Notes under the pieces: generated by a model
Told to the model about the DNA's origin: nothing
The model's database searches: none
What the model saw: only the letters and a program-made list of their open reading frames with translations
Shown: piece by piece, positions 8,698 through 15,890 of the stretch
Numbering within the stretch: the first letter of the stretch is position 1
Layout of the letters: each line of letters begins with the position of its first letter
NCBI GenBank assembly: GCA_024641705.1
Contig: JAHECO010000034.1
Span: 1 to 40,939 of the forward strand
DNA from: Candidatus Kryptoniota bacterium
GTDB lineage: Bacteria; Bacteroidota; Ignavibacteria; Kryptoniales; JAKASW01
Direction of reading: 5' to 3'
Length of the DNA stretch: 40,939 bases
Translations under genes and position numbers: made by a program

Positions 8698-9003
8698 TCA
8701 CTCGCCTTTTCCACATAATTCCTCATACAGATCATACCACCCAGGATTCACATTCTCAATCAGCGAGATCTTCTTCTCCCGTCTCCATTTCTTCAACTGC
8801 TTTTCCCTTCGTATCGCTTCCCACACATTGTTAGTCTCTTCATAATAGACCAGCTTGTCGACAGCATATCGCTTCGTGAACCCCTGGAAGATTTTGTGTT
8901 TGTGTTGGTAAACACGTTGACACAAATTACTCGTCATCCCTATGTAGAGAACACGAGAGTTGCTAGCGAGCATGTAGACATAATACGTCTTGTCCTGTAC
9001 CAT
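8698..9003 (-). CDS. Small GIY-YIG nuclease-domain protein
   Basis: A 101-residue single-domain protein of the GIY-YIG nuclease superfamily (UvrC N-terminal/Slx1/homing endonuclease fold). Visible are YYVYML (first core strand, GIY position), VLYIGMTSNLCQRVYQHK (the YIG strand and the helix with its catalytic-type Arg), and EAIRREKQLKKWRREKK with the metal-binding Glu region. I chose ATG 9003 because GGGAGG sits just upstream; an in-frame start at 9078 would add 25 residues unlike the family and derived from repeat sequence. The gene lies between repeat copies B (14 bases from its stop) and C. The cellular role of these small stand-alone proteins is unknown. Confidence 0.88.
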   Translation of the reverse strand: MVQDKTYYVYMLASNSRVLYIGMTSNLCQRVYQHKHKIFQGFTKRYAVDKLVYYEETNNVWEAIRREKQLKKWRREKKISLIENVNPGWYDLYEELCGKGE

Positions 9004-9056
9004 ACCACCTCCCGGACAATAATTGACGTAGCCGGCAACATTATAGTGCCAACTTA

Positions 9057-9190
9057 TCATTTCGCCCAAGCGAGTCACGACGAGGTCGGGACGAGCAAGC
9101 GGAGGAATCTGCTGTGCATTATCTTAACATTGACATTCGCGAATTCCCTCAGAAGATTTCTCGACTCGCGGAGCTCGCTCGAAATGACAG
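9057..9190. repeat. Dispersed palindromic repeat, copy C
   Basis: About 134 bp in the same orientation as copies A and B, on the other side of the GIY-YIG gene. Its right half, from GACATTCGCGAATTCC to GCTCGCTCGAAATGACAGG, is almost identical to copy B. The left end (TCATTTCGCCCAAGCGAG) is diverged. Confidence 0.78.
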
Positions 9191-9199
9191 GCATTCACC

Positions 9200-9246
9200 T
9201 GTCATTCCAACGAAGGGGGTCCCGACGAAGTCGGGACGAACGCACA
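9200..9246. repeat. Truncated palindromic repeat, copy D
   Basis: Only the left end of the repeat is present: TGTCATTCCAACG and the hairpin TCCCGAC-GAA-GTCGGGA, followed by ACGAACGC. It then runs into the short spacer before the end of purM. Confidence 0.65.
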
Positions 9247-9284
9247 GCTATCCCTTAACGTCCTACCTCTGACTTCTATCCCCT

Positions 9285-10280
9285 TTATCCGACCACTTCC
9301 CCGACGACGAAAGCCGCTTCCCCGTTCCTTTTGAGACTTGAAATCAACGCGTCGGACTCCTTAGCCGGTACGACGATTGTCAATCCCACTCCCATGTTCA
9401 AGGCGCGCCTCGCGTCCTCATCGGGTACGCCACCCATCGATTGGATCAGACGGAAAATCGGAGGTACCTCCCAATTATCCCAGAACACTTTGAACTTTCT
9501 CGGTTCCCTGATTACTCTCCTTGTATTTCCTTCTATTCCTCCACCCGTCACGTGTACCATGCCGTGGACATGAAACTTTTTGACGGCGGCTCGCATGACA
9601 TCCAAATAGGACCTGTGCGTTTTCAGAAGAGCTTCTCCGACCGTCTCGCCAAGTTCCTCCACATAGCTGTCGACTCTGTATTGTGAGAGGAGCGTCTTCC
9701 TTGCCAGCGAGTAGCCGTTGGTGTGCAACCCTGTCGAAGCCACACCGACAAGGACATCTCCTTTCCTGACCTTCTTCCCGTCGATCACCTTTGCCTTGTC
9801 GACCACGCCGACGATCGTTCCCGCCAGGTCGTAGTCCTTCTCCGCGTAAACTCCCGGCATCTCAGCGGTTTCTCCGCCCACCAGTGCAAGGCCGTTTTCC
9901 TTGCAGGCCTTCGCCAGGCCCTTCACAACCTCGCCCGCAACTTCTGCATCAAGCTTCCCACAGGCGTAATAGTCGAGGAAGAAGAGCGGAGTAGCTCCGC
10001 CGACCCCTATATCGTTGACGCAGTGGTTGACCAGATCCTGTCCGATAGTGTCGTGCTTTCCCATTTCGATTGCTATCTTGACCTTCGTTCCCACACCGTC
10101 GACGGATGATACGAGGACGGGATTTCGATACCCCGGGAACCGGGCGTTATAGAAGCCGCCGAAAAATCCAATCTCGGAAAGCACATTCTTGTTGAACGTC
10201 CCTTTCGCAAGCGGTTTTATTTTGCTGACGAGTTTCTCCGCTTCATCAATATTCACACCGCTTTGCTTGTAAGTAATCAT
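9285..10280 (-). CDS. purM: Phosphoribosylformylglycinamidine cyclo-ligase (AIR synthetase)
   Basis: Closes the imidazole ring in purine synthesis, converting FGAM plus ATP to AIR. The 331-residue length is normal. Family features in order: the N-terminal YKQSGVNIDEAEKLV, then VSSVDGVGTKVKIA (ATP/phosphate loop), the HCVNDIGVGGATPLFFLDYYA metal and nucleotide segment, GGETAEMPGVY, GVASTGLHTNGYSLAR, and HVTGGGIEGNTRRV. The ATG has GGAG eight bases upstream. It follows aroB by 18 bases and looks like the last gene of the CNNM-aroK-aroB-purM run, which is an unusual mix of pathways. No other purine gene is visible in the window. Confidence 0.97.
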   Translation of the reverse strand: MITYKQSGVNIDEAEKLVSKIKPLAKGTFNKNVLSEIGFFGGFYNARFPGYRNPVLVSSVDGVGTKVKIAIEMGKHDTIGQDLVNHCVNDIGVGGATPLFFLDYYACGKLDAEVAGEVVKGLAKACKENGLALVGGETAEMPGVYAEKDYDLAGTIVGVVDKAKVIDGKKVRKGDVLVGVASTGLHTNGYSLARKTLLSQYRVDSYVEELGETVGEALLKTHRSYLDVMRAAVKKFHVHGMVHVTGGGIEGNTRRVIREPRKFKVFWDNWEVPPIFRLIQSMGGVPDEDARRALNMGVGLTIVVPAKESDALISSLKRNGEAAFVVGEVVG

Positions 10281-10298
10281 GAAATATCTCCGAAAAAG

Positions 10299-11384
10299 CT
10301 AAGTTAAGCTAATCATACCGTCGGCTGCGACAAACCTCATGGCGTCGACCACGCTGTTAGTGGTGACATCGTCACGCAACACAACCTTCCCGATGCCGGT
10401 GGGAAGCACAAATCTGACTTTACCGGCTTTCATCTTCTTGTCATAGATGAATCGTCCCAGGGTGTCTTCGAGTGGGACCTTCTCATCCCTCTGGCGGGCA
10501 ATCCGTCTAACCATTTTCAGAATACGCTCGAAGCTCGACGCGCGGAGGAGTTTCATATGCATTGCGATATGCGCCTCCGCGACAAGGCCGATCAGCACGG
10601 CCTCACCGTGCTTGAAAGCGTTGTATCCCGTGGCCGCTTCGACTGCGTGCCCGATAGTATGGCCGAGGTTGAGGTGGGCGCGCACTCCAGATTCTCTCGG
10701 GTCTTTCTCGACGTACCGTTTCTTTGTTTCCACGGACATCCTGACGATCTTTTGCAGCGACTTTCTCTCCTTGTTCAGGAGCCTGACATGATTCTTCTCC
10801 AGAAAATCAAAAAACGCTTCGCCGCTTAGAACCGCGTATTTCACGATCTCTCCGAGGCCGCAGATAAGCTCTTCTTTCGGAAGAGTCTCGAGGAACCCGG
10901 TGTTAACGACAATGGAGTTCGGCTGGTGAAATGCGCCGATCATGTTTTTCCCGACACTGTGGTTCACCCCCACCTTCCCGCCAATCGAGCTGTCCACCAT
11001 GGCGAGAAGCGTAGTCGGCACATGCACATACTCTATACCCCGCTGGAAAACGGCGGCGACGAATCCTGCCAGATCGCCTGTGATGCCGCCCCCGATGGCG
11101 AACAGGACCGAATCTCGCCGGATGTTTCTTTCCAGGAAGAGTGTAAGTAGCTCCTCTACTTTGTCCAGGCTCTTATTCTCTTCGCTGGCGTGGAATAACG
11201 TAATCACCGATCCGTCGATGGAGTTTATCTCGTCCATCATGCTCCCGTAAAGCGCCGCTACGTTCGAGTCCACTACCACGGCGGCCCTCTGAGCCGAACG
11301 CAGCTGACTCATCATCGGTGAATCCGAGTCGCCGATGAAAACGGGAATCCTCGAAGAGTTTACCCTGTAAGTCAGAGGCTTCAT
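10299..11384 (-). CDS. aroB: 3-dehydroquinate synthase
   Basis: Converts DAHP to 3-dehydroquinate, the second step of the shikimate pathway, using NAD+ and a divalent metal. The 361-residue protein shows the NAD-binding GGGITGDLAGFVAAVFQRG, VPTTLLAMVDSSIGGKVGVNH with the substrate-binding SSIGGK and N, KNMIGAFHQP, CGLGEIVKYA with the metal-binding Glu, and NLGHTIGHAVE with the metal-binding His. All catalytic segments look intact. Its ATG overlaps the stop codon of aroK by 4 bases (ATGA), which makes coupled translation likely and gives enzymes of steps 2 and 5 together. The start is therefore well supported. Confidence 0.97.
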   Translation of the reverse strand: MKPLTYRVNSSRIPVFIGDSDSPMMSQLRSAQRAAVVVDSNVAALYGSMMDEINSIDGSVITLFHASEENKSLDKVEELLTLFLERNIRRDSVLFAIGGGITGDLAGFVAAVFQRGIEYVHVPTTLLAMVDSSIGGKVGVNHSVGKNMIGAFHQPNSIVVNTGFLETLPKEELICGLGEIVKYAVLSGEAFFDFLEKNHVRLLNKERKSLQKIVRMSVETKKRYVEKDPRESGVRAHLNLGHTIGHAVEAATGYNAFKHGEAVLIGLVAEAHIAMHMKLLRASSFERILKMVRRIARQRDEKVPLEDTLGRFIYDKKMKAGKVRFVLPTGIGKVVLRDDVTTNSVVDAMRFVAADGMISLT

Positions 11385-11932
11385 GCTATTCTTCCCTTCA
11401 ATTTCAGAATGATTTCCTCGACGCTCTTCGATACTGTCATTTCGGATGTGCTTACGACTATGCTTGCTTCCAAATAGTGCCGTTCTCTCTCTTCGAAAAG
11501 GGCCTTCAGCCGGGCGGAGAGATCGGCATCGTTCATCGGATTGCCATTGCGTGTGAGAAGCATGGGACGGTTCTTCTTCCTCTTTACACGCTCGAGGATC
11601 TTCTCGGGCTTCGCCTTCAGGTAAACGAGTACTCCGGTGGCCTTTGTCAGCTTCCTGCTCTCCTCGTCCGCCAGCGCGCCGCCGCCAAGCGCAACGACTA
11701 CTCTCCTGCCGCTGCCGGCCAGTTCGCTCAGGACCCTTTTCTCGAGGTTTCGGAAATATCGTTCGCCGCGGAGTCGAAAAATCTCCGTGATCGAGATTCC
11801 CTCGATGTCTTCCACCTTGGTATCGACATCGACAAAATCGTAGCCTAACCTGCGCGCCAGTTCCGGACCCACCGTACTCTTGCCGCTCCCCATGAATCCG
11901 GTCAGATACACAATGTGGTTCGGTTCAGTCAT
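11381..11932 (-). CDS. aroK: Shikimate kinase
   Basis: Phosphorylates shikimate at the 3-OH with ATP, step 5 of the shikimate pathway. The 183-residue length fits. The Walker A motif GFMGSGKST lies at residues 13-21, followed by FVDVDTKVEDIEG with the shikimate-binding acidic residue, the RLRGERYFRNLE segment, VALGGGALAD (GGG shikimate loop) and the RKKNRPML lid arginines. The gene overlaps the upstream CNNM gene by 8 bases and the downstream aroB by 4, so all are probably made from one transcript. The symbol aroK rather than aroL is by convention; the sequence does not separate the two. Confidence 0.96.
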   Translation of the reverse strand: MTEPNHIVYLTGFMGSGKSTVGPELARRLGYDFVDVDTKVEDIEGISITEIFRLRGERYFRNLEKRVLSELAGSGRRVVVALGGGALADEESRKLTKATGVLVYLKAKPEKILERVKRKKNRPMLLTRNGNPMNDADLSARLKALFEERERHYLEASIVVSTSEMTVSKSVEEIILKLKGRIA

Positions 11933-13181
11933 TGTCGGTTTCAGAGCCAGAATATAACTGTCTCAGCTTGACTTGCAAAATTGCTTTCGGCGAGGCCTGC
12001 ACAACCTCAAATTCAAAATTCCCGATCCGCATTTTGCTACCGACCTTCGGCACGGATCCCCTGACTCTTATGAGCAGCGAGGAAACCGAATCGCCGGCAT
12101 CGTATTCGAAGTCAAGAGACCCCAAATCCGGAGCCAGCTCTTCGAGTCTTGCGCTTCCCTTCGTGATCACGCTTCCATCAGGAAGTCTTATCATCCGTGT
12201 GCCCTCTCTCGGCTTTTCGGCACTCGAACCGAATATCTCCCTGACAACATCCGAAAGCGTAACGATTCCGGACAGGCCGCCGAATTCATCCACTACCACC
12301 GCGATATGCAGCTTGTGCGACCTGTAGGTCTCCAGTAGTTTTTCCAGAGATTGAGTCTCAGGCACGAACACGGGAACCCTCATGAGTGATCTGGCCGTAA
12401 ATCTCTTCTTACCTGATTTCTTTCTTACGAGAGGCAGAAAATCTCTGGCGTATATCATTCCAACAACGTTCTCCGCCGTGCCCGAGTAAACCGGCATCCT
12501 CGAATGTTCACTCTCCCTGAAGGCCTCCACAACATCATCAAATCCTGCGTCCTCCGAGACCGAGCGTATTTCCTCGCGCGGAGTCATCGTGTCCTTCACG
12601 CTTCGCTCGCCAAGAAAGGATATCTTCCTGAGCAGCTGCGCCTCGTGTTCTTCTATGACGCCGGCACTCCCCGCCACACTGGATAAAGTCTTCAGCCCCT
12701 CGCTGTCGATAGTAAGAGACTTCCTTCTCCTCCTGGCAGTTATCCTCGACAAGAACGAGTTGAGGGGATAAACAACCGGGCTTTCGATTACCAGGAGGAG
12801 CAGGAGAAGAGGAAGACTCAACCTTACTACGAGCCTCGAATTGCGCATCGCAACCAATTTCGGCACAGCATCGGCGAAGAATATCAGAAGCGCCGAAACC
12901 ACGACAATCTCTGACGCTACAGCGACGGCTTTGCTGACCGATGCCGCCTCGGCAAGATCAACCGCGACCGATGCACCGATCAGGGTGAATAGAAACACGG
13001 AGACTGTGTTGGAGACCAGAATTGTCGAAAGCAGAAGCTGCGGTGACTTGAAGAGCTTCGACATCAATTTACCGCGGACGGGTTCACCGGAGCCGGTAAT
13101 GCTGTAGAGAGCCACCTCAGCGGCCGAAAGGACAAAGGCCAGGGCCAGCAGAAATGTCAGGATAAAAACTCTCGTCGCCAC
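11925..13181 (-). CDS. CNNM/CorC-type membrane protein with CBS pair (hemolysin C family)
   Basis: A 418-residue inner-membrane protein. The first 150 residues form the CNNM (DUF21) domain with four hydrophobic segments: VFILTFLLALAFVLSAAEVA, LLSTILVSNTVSVFLFTLIG, EIVVVSALLIFFADAVPKLV and LPLLLLLLVIESPVVY. Two CBS motifs follow at about 190-320 (VKDTMTPREEI... and ARSLMRVPVFVPE...VVVDEFGGLSGIVT), and a CorC/HlyC transporter-associated domain ends the protein. Relatives have been linked to Mg2+ or Co2+ export, and some FCB versions are named gliding motility protein GldE-like; the substrate here is not determinable. The first codon is GTG with no clear ribosome-binding site. It appears to be the first gene of the aroK-aroB-purM operon. 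Confidence 0.88.
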   Translation of the reverse strand: MATRVFILTFLLALAFVLSAAEVALYSITGSGEPVRGKLMSKLFKSPQLLLSTILVSNTVSVFLFTLIGASVAVDLAEAASVSKAVAVASEIVVVSALLIFFADAVPKLVAMRNSRLVVRLSLPLLLLLLVIESPVVYPLNSFLSRITARRRRKSLTIDSEGLKTLSSVAGSAGVIEEHEAQLLRKISFLGERSVKDTMTPREEIRSVSEDAGFDDVVEAFRESEHSRMPVYSGTAENVVGMIYARDFLPLVRKKSGKKRFTARSLMRVPVFVPETQSLEKLLETYRSHKLHIAVVVDEFGGLSGIVTLSDVVREIFGSSAEKPREGTRMIRLPDGSVITKGSARLEELAPDLGSLDFEYDAGDSVSSLLIRVRGSVPKVGSKMRIGNFEFEVVQASPKAILQVKLRQLYSGSETDND

Positions 13182-13250
13182 GCTGCATTAAAGATTGTTG
13201 AAAAAAGAGAAAATTTCCACCGGCCGGACTGAATTTTTTGACCGCTGCAC

Positions 13251-13267
13251 GCCCGCGAGTCGCGGGC
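13251..13267. repeat. Perfect hairpin downstream of pdxH
   Basis: GCCCGCG (13251-13257) and CGCGGGC (13261-13267) pair around a 3-base loop seven bases after the pdxH stop. No T-run follows on the minus strand, so if it ends transcription it is not a standard intrinsic terminator. Confidence 0.45.
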
Positions 13268-13273
13268 ACAACC

Positions 13274-13921
13274 TTACGGCGCCAGCCTCTTTATCACCCA
13301 ACGGTCTTGCTCACGCACATAGAGTATCCGGTCATGAAGTCTGTTAGGTCTGCCCTGCCAGAACTCAATACTGCGCGGATACAACTTGAGGCCGCCCCAA
13401 TTCTCGGGTCTCGGGACAGGGAGGTCTTTGAACCTTGATTGGAATTCCGCAAATCTTTCCTCCAGCTCCTTCCTCCCGCCGAGTAACCCGCTCTGCTGCG
13501 AGGCCCATGCGGCTACCTGGCTCGGTCTCGGCCGAGAAGCGAAGTATCTGTCCGATCCGTCGCCATCTGTCTTCGCAACCGTGCCCTCAGCCCTGATCTG
13601 TCTGTCCAATTCCTGCCAGTAAAAGACGACTGCAGCCTTCGAGTTGGCGGAAAGTTCGCTCGCCTTCCGGCTGCCGTAGTTCGTGTAGAACGTGAAGCCG
13701 CCCGAATCGACACCACGGAGGAGGACGACGCGTGCCGATGGGTCTCCGCCTGCCGAAACCGTCGCAAGCACCATCGCATGCGGATCGGGCACCTCGGCTT
13801 TCACAGCTTCCTCGAACCAGATTTCAAATTGTTTCATCGGGTCCGGGTTTACACCGGATTCATTCAGCGCCTCCCCGGAGTAGTCCCTTCTGAGACTCTC
13901 CACCCGCTTCAGGATCGACAT
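13274..13921 (-). CDS. pdxH: Pyridoxamine 5'-phosphate oxidase
   Basis: An FMN-dependent oxidase that makes pyridoxal 5'-phosphate from PNP or PMP. The 215-residue length is standard. Recognisable segments are LRRDYSGEALNE near the N-terminus, DPHAMVLATVSAGGDPSARVVLLRG (FMN-binding Arg), FYTNYGSRKASEL, VVFYWQELDRQIRAEG, SRPRPSQVAAWASQQSGLLGG and the C-terminal WGGLKLYPRSIEFWQGRPNRLHDR with substrate-binding Arg and His. All expected residues are in place. It sits 54 bases after the symporter gene on the same strand and may share its transcript. A perfect hairpin lies just after its stop codon. Confidence 0.97.
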   Translation of the reverse strand: MSILKRVESLRRDYSGEALNESGVNPDPMKQFEIWFEEAVKAEVPDPHAMVLATVSAGGDPSARVVLLRGVDSGGFTFYTNYGSRKASELSANSKAAVVFYWQELDRQIRAEGTVAKTDGDGSDRYFASRPRPSQVAAWASQQSGLLGGRKELEERFAEFQSRFKDLPVPRPENWGGLKLYPRSIEFWQGRPNRLHDRILYVREQDRWVIKRLAP

Positions 13922-13975
13922 GACAGAAACCCGGGACCGATCTCGTGCCCGGCATGGATACTGCCGCGGCGCGTA

Positions 13976-15757
13976 CTACTCACCGATGGTCTCCCAACCT
14001 CGTTTGTTCAGGTCGAAATAGATCAGCGCACCGAAGGCTGCCCCGATGGCAATCATGACAATCCCGAGAATTGTGCGCCCGAAGATTATGTTCCCGGTTC
14101 CGAAAAGGAACAGGTAAATCATCACGACACCACTGAGCCAGTCTATCAGGTTGAATATCCCGTCCTTGTCCGGCTTGACGTCCGTGACTTCCTTGGCAAT
14201 CGGGCCCCACAACTTCGCGCTGGGGTGCACGCGATGGTAGAACGCGACGAGGGTCTCCTTCTTCTCCGGCGCCGTGAGGAAAGTGACGACGAGCCAGACG
14301 ACGGTAGTTATGATGACCGTGAGTAGCACGAGATACGCAAACTGTTTCGGCTGCGCGTCGCTAAGATGGAAATAAGATTGCAACGACAGCGAAACGATGA
14401 GCGCTGCGGCCATTGACGATACCTCGCTCCACGCGTTTATCCTCCACCAGAACCACCGCAGGATATAAACGAGGCCGGTGCCGGCACCGAGGGCTATGAG
14501 GAACTTCCACGCGTTTGCGATGGAGTTCATGTAGAAAGTCACGACGGCCGAGATGATCATCAACAAGACCGTCACCACCTGAGACATCTGCACGTAGTGC
14601 TTTTCGTTTCTGTTCTTGACGAGGAAGCGCCTGTAGAAGTCGTTCATCAGGTAGCTGGCGCCCCAGTTAAGTTGAGTAGAAATTGTGGACATGTACGCGG
14701 CAGCGAACGCAGCGAGCATAAGCCCTCTCATGTAGACCGGCAGATCCTGCATCAAAACCATGATATAGCCGGACTCGGGGTCTGCCTGAAAAGCCGGGTT
14801 ATGCTGGAACCTGACGACAGCGACGAGCGCGACGAGGATCCAGGGCCACGGACGGAGCGCGTAATGGGCGATGTTGAACCAGAGCGTGGCAAGTAGCGAG
14901 TGCTTCTCATTCTTCGCGGAGAAAATTCTCTGGGCTATGTAGCCGCCGCCGCCCGGCTCGGCGCCGGGGTACCATGATGCCCACCAGTTAACCGATATGT
15001 AAACCACGAATGTGATTACAGGCATCCATACAGAATTGAGGTCAGGAACAAACGCCGTTATGGAACCCGCCCCCGGCTTCGCGGCATCGATCGCCTGGAG
15101 TCCCTGCATCAGGTGTCCCATTCCTCCGGCAGCGGCGACTGCAAATACCGCGAGCAGTATGACCATCGTCATCATAAGCACGAACTGGAACAGATCCGTC
15201 ACGAGCACTCCCCAGAGTCCCGAGAGAGTCGAGATAGATGCCGTGAGTACCATGAGCACGACTGCAAGGACGAGGGCCTCGACCTTTCCGACGCCGAGCG
15301 TCATCATCATGATCTTCACTATGGCGAGGTTCACCCATCCCATTATGATAATGTTTACGGGAAGGCCGAGGTATATCGCCCTGAATCCCCTCAGGAATTT
15401 TGCGGGCCCGCCGCTGTAACGGATCTCGGCAAACTCGACATCTGTCAGTACCTCTGCCCTGCGCCAAAGCCGTGCATAGAAGAACACCGTGAGCATTCCA
15501 CTGAACAGCAGGCTCCACCATATCCAGTTGCCTGCGATCCCGTTGCGTGCAACAAGTCCGGTGACCGCCAGCGGTGTATCGGCAGAGAAAGTGGTTGCGA
15601 CCATCGACGTTCCGGCAAGCCACCACACTACCTTACGTCCGGAAATAAAGAAGTCGCTGACGCTACTGGTCGCCTTCTTCCGGTAGTAAACCCCGATCCC
15701 TATCGTGAAAATGAAATAGGCGGCTATAACCACCCAGTCGACGAGTTTGAGTTGCAT
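13976..15757 (-). CDS. Sodium:solute symporter (SSS family)
   Basis: A 593-residue integral membrane transporter with about 13-14 hydrophobic segments, expected to use the Na+ gradient to import a small solute. It starts with LVDWVVIAAYFIFTIGIGVYYRKKA and continues with SVSDFFISGRKVVWWLAGTSMVATTFSADTP, the usual SSS signature around helix 1-2. Others are MGWVNLAIVKIM, AFAAAYMSTISTQLNWGASYLMNDFYRRF (the helix 8 sodium-site region with Ser-Thr-Ser) and GTGLVYILRWFWWRINAWSE. AGGAG precedes the ATG by nine bases. The substrate is not determinable; its position 133 bases after a GH13 glucan enzyme makes a sugar one possibility. It is followed by pdxH. Confidence 0.92.
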   Translation of the reverse strand: MQLKLVDWVVIAAYFIFTIGIGVYYRKKATSSVSDFFISGRKVVWWLAGTSMVATTFSADTPLAVTGLVARNGIAGNWIWWSLLFSGMLTVFFYARLWRRAEVLTDVEFAEIRYSGGPAKFLRGFRAIYLGLPVNIIIMGWVNLAIVKIMMMTLGVGKVEALVLAVVLMVLTASISTLSGLWGVLVTDLFQFVLMMTMVILLAVFAVAAAGGMGHLMQGLQAIDAAKPGAGSITAFVPDLNSVWMPVITFVVYISVNWWASWYPGAEPGGGGYIAQRIFSAKNEKHSLLATLWFNIAHYALRPWPWILVALVAVVRFQHNPAFQADPESGYIMVLMQDLPVYMRGLMLAAFAAAYMSTISTQLNWGASYLMNDFYRRFLVKNRNEKHYVQMSQVVTVLLMIISAVVTFYMNSIANAWKFLIALGAGTGLVYILRWFWWRINAWSEVSSMAAALIVSLSLQSYFHLSDAQPKQFAYLVLLTVIITTVVWLVVTFLTAPEKKETLVAFYHRVHPSAKLWGPIAKEVTDVKPDKDGIFNLIDWLSGVVMIYLFLFGTGNIIFGRTILGIVMIAIGAAFGALIYFDLNKRGWETIGE

Positions 15758-15890
15758 TGAGATTGCTCCTAAGTGAGTGTGAACGTGCTGACACTAACAA
15801 GACTTGCCGGTGTTCCGCAATCGCGAACGTACATAAGATTTCATTCGGCGGCTGAAAAAACAAGAAATTCCTCAGCACCCAGAAGAATTC

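Noticed and set aside
13251-13267. Intrinsic terminator after pdxH
   Set aside because: The hairpin is perfect but no T-run follows on the minus strand, so it is listed only as a hairpin.
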